DNA of 64,000 nt, from positions 1 through 64,000 of the forward strand of contig NZ_WYDP01000023.1 of assembly GCF_009904055.1 (NCBI RefSeq). The letters are read 5' to 3'. Origin of the DNA: Rubellimicrobium sp. CFH 75288. Its GTDB lineage: Bacteria > Pseudomonadota > Alphaproteobacteria > Rhodobacterales > Rhodobacteraceae. Under the pieces are notes generated by a model, which saw nothing but the letters and a program-made list of their open reading frames with translations, ran no database searches and was not told the origin of the DNA. Below are positions 53,890-61,300 of this stretch, one piece after another; positions within the stretch are counted from its first letter, which is position 1; every line of letters begins with the position of its first letter. A program made the position numbers and the translations under genes.

Positions 53890-54797
53890 GGCTCGTCTTC
53901 ATGGGCACGCCCCTCTTCGCCGTCCCCGCCCTCGAGGCGCTGCTTGCGGCAGGCCACCATGTCGCCGCCGTCTATACGCAGCCGCCCCGCCCCGCAGGCC
54001 GCGGCCACAAACCCCGCCCCTCGCCCGTCCAGACCCTCGCCGAGGAGAGGGGCCTCCCCGTCCGCCACCCCGCCACCTTGCGCGACCCGGCCGAGCAGAA
54101 GGCCTTCGCCGCCCTCGGGGCCGAAGTCGCGGTGGTCGTGGCCTACGGCCTTCTCCTGCCCCCCGCCGTCCTCGCGGCGCCGGCGCGGGGCTGCCTCAAC
54201 ATCCACGCCTCGCTCCTGCCGCGCTGGCGCGGGGCGGCGCCGGTCCAGCGCGCGATCCTCGCCGGCGACACCGTGACCGGCGTGTGCATCATGCGCATGG
54301 AGGAGGGGCTGGATACCGGCCCCGTGCTCCTGCGCGAATCCGTCCCCATCGGCCCCGAGGAGACGGCGGGCGAGCTGTCGGACCGCCTCTCGGTCCTGGG
54401 CGCCCGGCTGATCGTCGAAGCTCTCGCCCGCCTTGATGCGCTCCACCCCGCGCCGCAGCCCGCCGACGGCGCCACCTATGCCGCCAAGATCCTCAAGTCC
54501 GAGGCACGGATCGACTGGACTGCCCCCGCTCCGGCGGTGGACCGCCTCATCCGCGCCCTGTCCCCCGCGCCGGGCGCCTGGACCGAGTCGGGGGGCGACC
54601 GGCTGCGCCTGCTGCGCTCGCGCCTGGCCGAGGGGTCCGGTCCCCCCGGCACGGTCCTGCCTGCCCCTCCCGGCGGCCTCCGCGTGGCCTGCGGCACCGG
54701 CGCGGTCGAGATCCTCGAGCTCCAGCGCCCCGGCGCCCGCGCCATGTCCAGCCCCGAAGCGCTGCGCGGCTGGACGCCGCCCCCCCGCCTCGGCTGA
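53886..54797 (+). CDS. fmt: Methionyl-tRNA formyltransferase
   Basis: Fmt, 303 residues, formylates initiator methionyl-tRNA using 10-formyltetrahydrofolate. The N-terminal formyltransferase domain has [36 protein letters not shown] and the [16 protein letters not shown] active-site loop. The C-terminal OB-like tRNA-binding domain follows from about residue 205. The ATG overlaps the second deformylase stop (ATGA). Formylation and deformylation genes are thus one operon. Confidence 0.96.
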   Translation: MRLVFMGTPLFAVPALEALLAAGHHVAAVYTQPPRPAGRGHKPRPSPVQTLAEERGLPVRHPATLRDPAEQKAFAALGAEVAVVVAYGLLLPPAVLAAPARGCLNIHASLLPRWRGAAPVQRAILAGDTVTGVCIMRMEEGLDTGPVLLRESVPIGPEETAGELSDRLSVLGARLIVEALARLDALHPAPQPADGATYAAKILKSEARIDWTAPAPAVDRLIRALSPAPGAWTESGGDRLRLLRSRLAEGSGPPGTVLPAPPGGLRVACGTGAVEILELQRPGARAMSSPEALRGWTPPPRLG

Positions 54798-54859
54798 GCC
54801 GCCTCTGGCGCCCGCCAGCGCCCGGCGCTAGGGCAGGGGGCCGGAGCAGGGGGGCAGGG

Positions 54860-55780
54860 ATGGAGCACGAGGGCGACAGCGCGTCGGGGCTTGTGCTCGC
54901 GGTCACGGTCTATGTGCTCTGGGGCTTCCTGCCGCTCTACCTCGCGCTTCTCGCCCATGTCCCCCCGGCCGAGGTCGTGGCCCACCGCATCCTGTGGTCG
55001 CTGCCCCTCGCCGCGCTGGTCCTGTGGGCCACGGGGCGCGGCGCGGCGCTGCGGGCCGCGATCCGCTCGCCCGCCTCGCTCGCCACGGCCGGCGCCGCGG
55101 CCCTGATCCTGTCGGTCAACTGGGGGATCTATGTCTGGGCGGTGACCACGGGCCACGCGCTCGACGCCGCGCTCGGCTACTACATCAACCCGCTCTTCTC
55201 CATCCTGCTCGCCGCGCTTCTGCTGCGCGAGCGCCTCTCGCCCCTCCAGGTCGCGGCCGTGGCGCTGGCCGCGCTCGCGGTGGCCTATCTCACCTGGGAC
55301 ACGGGCCGCCTGCCCGTTGCCGCCCTCGGCCTCACCGTCAGCTGGGGCCTCTATGCCTTCATCAAGCGCCGCCTGCCGCTCGGCGCCAACGAGGGCTTCC
55401 TGCTCGAGGTGCTGGCCCTTCTGCCCTTCGCCCTCGCCCTGATCCTGTGGCTCGAGGCCCGGGGGACGGGCCACTTCTCCGCCTCGCTGCCGGACGCGCT
55501 CCTGCTTCTGGGCTGCGGGGCGGTCACGGCCGGCCCGCTTCTCCTTTACGCCAACGCGGCCAAGCGGCTGCGGCTGTCGACCATCGCCATCCTCCAGTAC
55601 ATCGCGCCCACCCTCGTCGCGATCCTCGCGGTGTTCGTTCTGGGCGAGCCCTTCGGCCGGGCGCGTGCGGTCGCCTTTCCGCTGATCGGCGCGGCGCTCG
55701 CGCTCTATTCGCTGTCGCTCTGGCGCGGCCGGACGGTCAGGGCAGCCCCGCCGCCACCGCAGCCCAGTCGATCAGCTTGA
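54860..55780 (+). CDS. rarD: EamA-family transporter RarD
   Basis: A 306-residue inner-membrane protein with ten hydrophobic helices and two EamA repeats. Family features are YVLWGFLPLYLALLAHV, the VVAHRILWSL segment and LGYYINPLFSILLAALLLRE; RarD members are thought to export small metabolites, first noticed for chloramphenicol sensitivity. The substrate here is unknown. A weak TAGGGC -10-like box (54829-54834) lies upstream. Its last 44 bases overlap the convergent phytase gene. Confidence 0.93.
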   Translation: MEHEGDSASGLVLAVTVYVLWGFLPLYLALLAHVPPAEVVAHRILWSLPLAALVLWATGRGAALRAAIRSPASLATAGAAALILSVNWGIYVWAVTTGHALDAALGYYINPLFSILLAALLLRERLSPLQVAAVALAALAVAYLTWDTGRLPVAALGLTVSWGLYAFIKRRLPLGANEGFLLEVLALLPFALALILWLEARGTGHFSASLPDALLLLGCGAVTAGPLLLYANAAKRLRLSTIAILQYIAPTLVAILAVFVLGEPFGRARAVAFPLIGAALALYSLSLWRGRTVRAAPPPPQPSRSA

Positions 55781-56747
55781 AGTTGGTGGTAAAGCCCGCG
55801 TTCTGGTCGTCCATCATCACCAGAAGCCCCTCGGGAAAGCCGGGCAGGGGACCGGTCCAGACGTCCAGGCCGTCCGTCTCGGTCACGCCGTCCACCGCGC
55901 CCGGCGCCACCTCGACCAGCGCCTCGCAGACCGGGTCGGCCTCGCCCTCCAGGCGGAACAGCGCCGCGCGGTGGATGCCCTGCGCCGAGGCGACCAGCCG
56001 GCGCACCCCGTCCGCGCCGTCGTGGATCGCGAGGCCCTCCACGTCGTCGCGCGGCAGGCAGGGCGAGGGGATCGGCACCACCAGCCGCGGCGCCTCCTCC
56101 GAGGCGGGGTCGAGCGGCAGCCGCCAGATGCCCCGGTCCTCCTCGCCGACATAGAGGTGGCCGGCCCGGTCGTCCGCCACCATCCCCTCGGGCTGGCTGC
56201 CCAGCGCCACGACCCGCCCCGGCGTCAGCCCGATCGTCCCCTGCGCCTCGTGGACCCGCCACAGCACCACATGGCCCGACTTGAAGTTGACGATGGCGAG
56301 CGGCCGGCCTTCCCACAGCCCCATGGCAAAGCCGTAGATGTCGTCGGCCGGCACCCCGGGCGGGATCGCGGCATGCTGCCAGGGCACGGCCCGGCGCACC
56401 GTGCCCGCCTCGATCAGATAGAAGACCAGCGTCTCGTCGTCGCGCCGGGTCGCCCCCGCCAGCCCCAGCTCGCGACCGCCCACCACGACGCGCCGCACGT
56501 CCACGTTGTTGAGCCGCCCGTCCGGCAGGAACGCCCGCTGCGCCCCGTCGAGCCCATAGACGTGCAGCCCCGCCTCCTTGTCCGTCCCCAGGATCAGGCT
56601 GTCCGCTCCGTCCGCCCAGATGGCCGGGTCGTCCGCGTCCCCGCGCATCCCCTCCGTCTCGGCCGCGGCCTCCACGCGGATCGCGGTCGGCTCGGCCGCT
56701 GCCGGCAGGGCCGCGGCCAGCCACAGGCCGAGCGCGCGCAGGCTCAT
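55737..56747 (-). CDS. Beta-propeller phytase
   Basis: A 336-residue exported enzyme (signal peptide about residues 1-20, ending AAAEP). Features of beta-propeller phytases are AETEGMRGDADDPAIWAD, ILGTDKEAGLHVYGLDG, GRLNNVDVR and the YVGEEDRGIWRLPLD and DDVEGLAI blade motifs carrying acidic calcium and phosphate ligands. It should release phosphate from phytate or other inositol phosphates in the periplasm. The ATG overlaps the stop of the upstream exported protein (ATGA). Confidence 0.92.
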   Translation of the reverse strand: MSLRALGLWLAAALPAAAEPTAIRVEAAAETEGMRGDADDPAIWADGADSLILGTDKEAGLHVYGLDGAQRAFLPDGRLNNVDVRRVVVGGRELGLAGATRRDDETLVFYLIEAGTVRRAVPWQHAAIPPGVPADDIYGFAMGLWEGRPLAIVNFKSGHVVLWRVHEAQGTIGLTPGRVVALGSQPEGMVADDRAGHLYVGEEDRGIWRLPLDPASEEAPRLVVPIPSPCLPRDDVEGLAIHDGADGVRRLVASAQGIHRAALFRLEGEADPVCEALVEVAPGAVDGVTETDGLDVWTGPLPGFPEGLLVMMDDQNAGFTTNFKLIDWAAVAAGLP

Positions 56748-57361
56748 TCGTCGCGCTCCGTCTCCGTCACCGGCACGGTGAACGAGGCGACCAGCCGGTC
56801 CGTTCCGCGCTCGGCCGCCACAAAGCCGCCGATCAGGCCATCGGGCACGATCCCCTCCGCATCCGCCTCGCCCGTCTCGAGCAGCAGCGTGGCCGTGCCC
56901 GTCCAGCCGCCCAGCTCCTCGTTGACCGAGCCGTCGGCCGTCTCCCATTCCATCTGGACCTCGAAGAAGGCGCGCTCGCCCTCGGGAAAGTTCTCGGCTG
57001 CCAGCGCGAACTCGGCCGGCACGGCATGCTCCCTCAGGTCGTGGTTCTCCAGCTCGAGTTCGATCGTCCGCTCCACGCCGTCCAGCACCGCCTCGAGCAG
57101 GATCTCGAAATTGGTGTAGCGCCAGCCGCCCTCGCCGGGGCGATATTCGCGCTTGCCGGCAAAGCGGACCACGTCTTCGGCCGCTTCGATGTCCTCGATC
57201 CGGATGTCGAGCGGAATGCCCGCCGCCGTGCCCACCAGCACGAGATGGGGCCTCTCTCCCAGCCAGGCCGAGGGCGGCTCGCCGGCCGCGCCGGCTGTGG
57301 TCACCGCCTCCGCGGCGGCCGCGAGGGGACACAGGACGAGGGCGAGCGCGGCAAGACGCAT
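56744..57361 (-). CDS. Exported protein coupled to phytase
   Basis: A 205-residue protein with a signal peptide (MRLAALALVLCPLAAAAEA) and a mostly beta-strand body (WRYTNFEILLEAVLDGVERTIELELEN, FFEVQMEWETADGSVNE). It is acidic and ends in charged residues. I do not recognise the family. The ATG at 57361 follows GGAGG by 8 bases. Its stop overlaps the phytase ATG, so the pair probably acts together in the periplasm, for example in phosphate scavenging. Confidence 0.7.
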   Translation of the reverse strand: MRLAALALVLCPLAAAAEAVTTAGAAGEPPSAWLGERPHLVLVGTAAGIPLDIRIEDIEAAEDVVRFAGKREYRPGEGGWRYTNFEILLEAVLDGVERTIELELENHDLREHAVPAEFALAAENFPEGERAFFEVQMEWETADGSVNEELGGWTGTATLLLETGEADAEGIVPDGLIGGFVAAERGTDRLVASFTVPVTETERDE

Positions 57362-57455
57362 GGGACAGGGCCTCCGGTCGGTTTGCCCCCGCTTCTGGCG
57401 CCCTCGCATGACAGGACCATGACAGGCGCGCGACGGCCCGGGCCCCTGCCGCCCT

Positions 57456-57926
57456 TCAGTCCCGGCGGGATCGGAAGGGGGCCATCCCTTCGCGGGCCAG
57501 CGCGTCGGCGCGTTCGTTCTCGGGATGGCCGGCATGGCCCCGGACCCAGCACCAGGTGACGCGGTGGGGGGCAGCCGCTGCCTCCAGGCGCCGCCACAGG
57601 TCCTCGTTCTTGACGGGCTTGCCGTCCGCCGTCCGCCAGCCGCGCCGTTTCCAGCCGGGCAGCCATTCGGTGATGCCGCCCTTGAGATAGGCGCTGTCCG
57701 TGACCACCGAGACGGCGGAGGGCCGCTCCAGCGCCTCCAGCGCCGCGATCGCCGCCATCAGCTCCATGCGGTTGTTGGTGGTCAGCGCCTCGCCGCCCTT
57801 CAGCGCGCGCTCGCGCAGCACCGTGCCGCCCGCCCGCGCCTGCAGGATCGCCCCCCAGCCGCCGGGCCCGGGATTGCCCGAACAGGCGCCGTCGGTGAAC
57901 GCGAACAGGGCAGGGGCATCGCTCAT
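57456..57926 (-). CDS. rnhA: Ribonuclease HI
   Basis: RnhA, 156 residues, degrades the RNA of RNA-DNA hybrids. The four catalytic acidic residues are visible: Asp in [16 protein letters not shown], Glu in [10 protein letters not shown], Asp in [11 protein letters not shown] and the last Asp in [23 protein letters not shown] contains the conserved His loop. It is predicted to be made from a leaderless transcript: the -10 box ends 6 bases before the ATG. It follows the ispH/DUF3429 pair on the same strand. Confidence 0.95.
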   Translation of the reverse strand: MSDAPALFAFTDGACSGNPGPGGWGAILQARAGGTVLRERALKGGEALTTNNRMELMAAIAALEALERPSAVSVVTDSAYLKGGITEWLPGWKRRGWRTADGKPVKNEDLWRRLEAAAAPHRVTWCWVRGHAGHPENERADALAREGMAPFRSRRD

Positions 57927-57932
57927 GCCCCC

Positions 57933-57961
57933 CGCCTAGCCCGCCCCGCGCCCGGCCGCAA
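57933..57961 (-). promoter_or_regulatory. Predicted promoter of rnhA, leaderless
   Basis: Minus-strand TTGCGG (57956-57961), 17-base spacer, TAGGCG (57933-57938). The start codon begins at 57926, about where transcription should begin. Confidence 0.5.
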
Positions 57962-57970
57962 CGCCCGCCC

Positions 57971-58432
57971 CTAGGGCAGCGCGAGAAGCAGGCACAGCAC
58001 GACCCCCGCCGTCAGCGGCAGGCGCAGCCGCAGCCACCAGGAGGGCGCCACTCCCCGCGCCCGGGCCCGCCAGTCGAGCGGCAGGAGGCCCAAAAACCCC
58101 ACGATCAGCGCCAGCCCCGACCAGCCCATCGCCCAGGCCCAGAGCGCGGGCAGGACCGACAGGCCGAACAGCCAGGCCGCCGCCGGACCGCGCCCGTCGC
58201 CGCCTTCGCGCGTGGCGAATCCCCAGATCGTGCCCGCCATGAAGGCCAGGATCACCACCCCATAGGACAGAAGCACCTCGCGCCCCGTCCAGCGCGGCCC
58301 CAGCAGCTCCGCTCCCCAGGCGTCCAGGGCCGGCGCCCAGGCGGTCAGCGCGCCCCAGAGGAACGGCACCAGCCCTGCCGCGCCCAGCAGAAGCGGCGCG
58401 CGCGGCAGGCCGGCCGACCCGCTGGCCCGCAT
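57971..58432 (-). CDS. DUF3429 membrane protein
   Basis: A 153-residue protein with about five membrane helices: LLLGAAGLVPFLWGALTAW, VLLSYGVVILAFMAGTIWGF, WLFGLSVLPALWAWAMGW and two more. This matches the DUF3429 family, of unknown function. A GTG four codons upstream (58444) overlaps the ispH stop as GTGA and could be the true coupled start; the ATG is given here. It is downstream of ispH in the same direction. Confidence 0.85.
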   Translation of the reverse strand: MRASGSAGLPRAPLLLGAAGLVPFLWGALTAWAPALDAWGAELLGPRWTGREVLLSYGVVILAFMAGTIWGFATREGGDGRGPAAAWLFGLSVLPALWAWAMGWSGLALIVGFLGLLPLDWRARARGVAPSWWLRLRLPLTAGVVLCLLLALP

Positions 58433-58440
58433 GTCCCCGC

Positions 58441-59394
58441 TCACGCGCGCTCGCGCAGCACGGCCGGGACGCGGAACTCGATGTCCTCCACGGCGGCAAC
58501 CACGGGCTCCACCGTCACATCCCATCGCGCCCGCAGCGCCTCGACCACCTCCTCGACCAGCGATTCGGGCGCCGAGGCCCCCGCCGTCAGCCCCAGCGCC
58601 CGCGCCCCTTCGAGCGCGCGCCAGTCGATCTGGCCCGCATGCTCGACCAGCTGCGAATGAGGACAACCGGCGCGCAGCGCCACCTCCGCCAGCCGCCGCG
58701 AGTTCGACGAGTTCGGCGCCCCCACGACCAGGACGGCATCGCAGACAGGCGCCATCGCCTTGACGGCCGCCTGCCGGTTGGTGGTGGCATAGCAGATGTC
58801 GTCATGGGCCGGCGCCACGATGGCCGGAAAGCGCGCCTGCAGTGCTGCGGCCACCTCGGCCGTGTCGTCCACCGAGAGCGTCGTCTGCGTCACGAAGGCG
58901 AGCCGCTCCGGGTCGCGGGGGCTCAGCCGCTCGACATCGGCCACGTTCTCGACCAGCAGCACCTCGCCGGGCGGCAGCTGGCCCATCGTGCCCACGGTCT
59001 CGGGGTGGCCGGCATGGCCGATCATCACCACCTGCCGGCCCTGGGCGTGGTGTCGGCGCGCCTCGGTATGCACCTTGGTCACGAGCGGGCAGGTCGCATC
59101 CACCTGGATCATGCCGCGCGCGCGCGCCTCCTCCGGCACGGACCGCGCCACCCCGTGGGCCGAGAAGACGATGGGCCGGTCCGCCGGCGCCTCCGCCACC
59201 TCCTCCACGAAGACGGCGCCCTTGGCGCGCAGGCCCTCCACGACGGTGCGGTTGTGGACGATCTCGTGGCGCACATAGACGGGCGCGCCCCATTTCTCGA
59301 GGGCGAGTTCCACGATGCGGATGGCGCGGTCGACGCCGGCGCAGAATCCGCGCGGCGCAGCCATGTGTAGCGTGAGGGGGGGCTTGGGGGTCAT
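58441..59394 (-). CDS. ispH: 4-hydroxy-3-methylbut-2-enyl diphosphate reductase
   Basis: IspH, 317 residues, the last step of the non-mevalonate isoprenoid route, making IPP and DMAPP with an iron-sulfur cluster. The three cluster Cys lie in [20 protein letters not shown] and [11 protein letters not shown]. Substrate-binding motifs [17 protein letters not shown] and [10 protein letters not shown] are present. It lies behind a well-formed promoter and is followed by DUF3429 and, after a gap, rnhA. Confidence 0.96.
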   Translation of the reverse strand: MTPKPPLTLHMAAPRGFCAGVDRAIRIVELALEKWGAPVYVRHEIVHNRTVVEGLRAKGAVFVEEVAEAPADRPIVFSAHGVARSVPEEARARGMIQVDATCPLVTKVHTEARRHHAQGRQVVMIGHAGHPETVGTMGQLPPGEVLLVENVADVERLSPRDPERLAFVTQTTLSVDDTAEVAAALQARFPAIVAPAHDDICYATTNRQAAVKAMAPVCDAVLVVGAPNSSNSRRLAEVALRAGCPHSQLVEHAGQIDWRALEGARALGLTAGASAPESLVEEVVEALRARWDVTVEPVVAAVEDIEFRVPAVLRERA

Positions 59395-59447
59395 GGGCGC
59401 TCCGGCAGGGGCGTGGGCGGACCGGGCCCCGGGGGGCCTCCTCTGCC

Positions 59448-59476
59448 CATCTAGGACGTTCCCCGGTCCGGCGCAA
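59448..59476 (-). promoter_or_regulatory. Predicted promoter of ispH
   Basis: Minus-strand TTGCGC (59471-59476), 17-base spacer, TAGATG (59448-59453). Predicted leader about 47 bases. Confidence 0.55.
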
Positions 59477-59487
59477 ACCGCCGCCCG

Positions 59488-60078
59488 TCAGGTCAGGGGC
59501 ACCGGCCGTTCGGTGTCGGGGCTTTCGTCCTCCGCGCGCTGGCGGCCGTCGCGCGGCGGCCGGCCGATCACGTCGCGCAGATCGTCCAGATCGATGAAAT
59601 TGTCGGCCTGCCGGCGCAGGTCGTCGGCCACGAGCGGCGGCTGGCTGCGGATCGTGGAGGCGACCGAGACGCGGACCCCGCGCCGCTGGAGCGCGTCCAC
59701 CAGCACGCGGAAATCGCCGTCGCCCAGGAACAGGACGGCATGGTCGATATGCGGCGCGATCTCGAGCGCGTCCACGGCGAGGTCGAGATCGGTGCTCCCC
59801 TTGGTCTTGCGCCGGCCCGCCGCATCGACATAGTCGCGCACGGGCTTGGCGCGCAGGGTGAAGCCGTTGTACTGGAGCCAGTCCGCCAGCGGGCGGATCG
59901 GCGAATAGTCGTCCCCCTCTGCCAGGGTGGTGTAGTAGAAGGCCCTCACCAGGCGGCCGCGGCGCAGGAATTCCGACCGCAGCAGCTTGTAGTCGATGTC
60001 AAAGCCGAGCGCGCGCGCCGCGCCGTAGAGGTTGGGGCCGTCGATGAAGAGGGCGAGACGGTCGTCGCGATAGAACAT
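59488..60078 (-). CDS. NYN-domain (LabA/DUF88-like) protein
   Basis: A 196-residue cytoplasmic protein with a PIN-like NYN domain. Its acidic residues are in ALFIDGPNLYGAARALG, KGSTDLDLAVDAL and VLFLGDGDFRVLVDAL, the arrangement of metal-dependent RNA-acting nucleases. The C-terminal tail is polar and disordered. RNA cleavage is inferred. It is divergent from folK. Confidence 0.9.
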   Translation of the reverse strand: MFYRDDRLALFIDGPNLYGAARALGFDIDYKLLRSEFLRRGRLVRAFYYTTLAEGDDYSPIRPLADWLQYNGFTLRAKPVRDYVDAAGRRKTKGSTDLDLAVDALEIAPHIDHAVLFLGDGDFRVLVDALQRRGVRVSVASTIRSQPPLVADDLRRQADNFIDLDDLRDVIGRPPRDGRQRAEDESPDTERPVPLT

Positions 60079-60117
60079 CCCATGGCCTTTTCTGCTCGAT
60101 CGGGCGCGGGACGCGAA

Positions 60118-60786
60118 ATGCCGTCAGGCCCGTCCGTCCAAGATAGGGAACCCGTCCCGGCGCGCAACCCGCGCGATGACGCGGCCTGCACCCGGGACGG
60201 CGCCGGGCCCGCGGCTCCGGTCCTCGCGCTTGTGGCGCTCGGGGCGAACCTGCCCTCGTCCGCCGGTCCGCCCGAAGCCACCTTGCGCGCGGCCCTCGGC
60301 GCTCTCGGGACCGACAACGTGGCCTGCGGCCCGATCCGGCCGAGCCGGCTGTGGCGCAGCCCCTCCTGGCCGCCGGGCGGGCCAGACTATGTCAACGCCG
60401 CCGCCGCCTTCGAGACCCTCCTCTCTCCAGACCGCCTGCTCGGGCGGCTCCATGCCCTCGAGGCGGCGTTCGGCCGCCGCCGCGAGGGGCGCTGGACGGC
60501 ACGCAGCCTCGATCTGGACCTCCTGGCCTGGGGCGACGCGATCCGGCCAGACCCCGCCACGGCCAAGGCCTGGCGGGATCTGCCCCCCGCCCGTCAGGGA
60601 CGGGAGGCGCCGGACGGTCTCGTGCTGCCCCATCCGCGGCTGCAGGACCGCGCCTTCGTCCTGCTGCCCCTGGCCGAGATCGCCCCCTCCTGGCGCCACC
60701 CGGCGCTCGGCCTGACCGTGTCTGCGCTGCTGTCGGCCCTGCCGGCAGAGGCGCTGCGGGACGTCCGGCCTCTCGGCCCGGTGTGA
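60118..60786 (+). CDS. folK: Hydroxymethyldihydropteridine diphosphokinase
   Basis: FolK, about 222 residues, pyrophosphorylates 6-hydroxymethyl-dihydropterin in folate synthesis. Motifs are ALVALGANLPSSAG near residue 35, PGGPDYVNAAAAFET, and RRREGRWTARSLDLDLLAWG, with LPHPRLQDRAFVLLPL near the end. The N-terminal 30 residues are unconserved; ATG 60118 is chosen, but another in-frame ATG at 60082 exists and neither has a strong ribosome site. It is the second folate gene in the window, far from folC. Confidence 0.92.
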   Translation: MPSGPSVQDREPVPARNPRDDAACTRDGAGPAAPVLALVALGANLPSSAGPPEATLRAALGALGTDNVACGPIRPSRLWRSPSWPPGGPDYVNAAAAFETLLSPDRLLGRLHALEAAFGRRREGRWTARSLDLDLLAWGDAIRPDPATAKAWRDLPPARQGREAPDGLVLPHPRLQDRAFVLLPLAEIAPSWRHPALGLTVSALLSALPAEALRDVRPLGPV

Positions 60787-60814
60787 GACGCACGGCCGCA
60801 GGACCTCTGCCCCC

Positions 60815-60843
60815 TTGCCAAGCGCCATCGCCCGCGCTAGGGG
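60815..60843 (+). promoter_or_regulatory. Predicted promoter of rpoZ-relA
   Basis: TTGCCA (60815-60820), 17-base spacer, TAGGGG (60838-60843). Predicted leader about 70 bases. Confidence 0.5.
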
Positions 60844-60921
60844 GGGCGTTCCGCAGGCCGGCTCCGCCGGACGATCCCGCTCGTCCTCCGCCCGGCCGGC
60901 CCAGTTTCGGGAGAGCGCCCC

Positions 60922-61275
60922 ATGGCCCGCGTCACCGTCGAGGATTGCGTCGACAAGGTTCCCAACCGCTTCGAACTCGTGCTGCTTGCCGCCCACCGTG
61001 CGCGCGAACTGGCCGACGGCGCGCCGCTCACCCTGCCGCGCGACAACGACAAGAACCCCGTCGTCGCGCTGCGCGAGATCGCGGAGGAGACCGTCCTCGC
61101 TGACGACCTGCGCGAGCGCCTGATCGCCGCCCACCAGACCCAGATCGAGGTGGACGAGCCCGAGGAGGACGCCATGGCGATCCTCATGGCGCCCGAGATG
61201 GACCGGCCCGCCAAGGACGACATGGACGAGGAGCGCCTGCTGCGCCAGCTCCTCCAGGCCAACGAGCCGCGCTGA
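60922..61275 (+). CDS. rpoZ: RNA polymerase subunit omega
   Basis: RpoZ, 117 residues, assists assembly of RNA polymerase and contributes to the ppGpp-binding site 1. The conserved start [24 protein letters not shown] and [14 protein letters not shown] are present, with an acidic tail (DEPEEDAM) common in alphaproteobacteria. It is 25 bases upstream of the ppGpp synthetase gene, the usual rpoZ-spoT pair, and shares its promoter. Confidence 0.96.
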   Translation: MARVTVEDCVDKVPNRFELVLLAAHRARELADGAPLTLPRDNDKNPVVALREIAEETVLADDLRERLIAAHQTQIEVDEPEEDAMAILMAPEMDRPAKDDMDEERLLRQLLQANEPR

Positions 61276-61300
61276 TCCTGCGCGCGGGGCTGTCGGTCCC

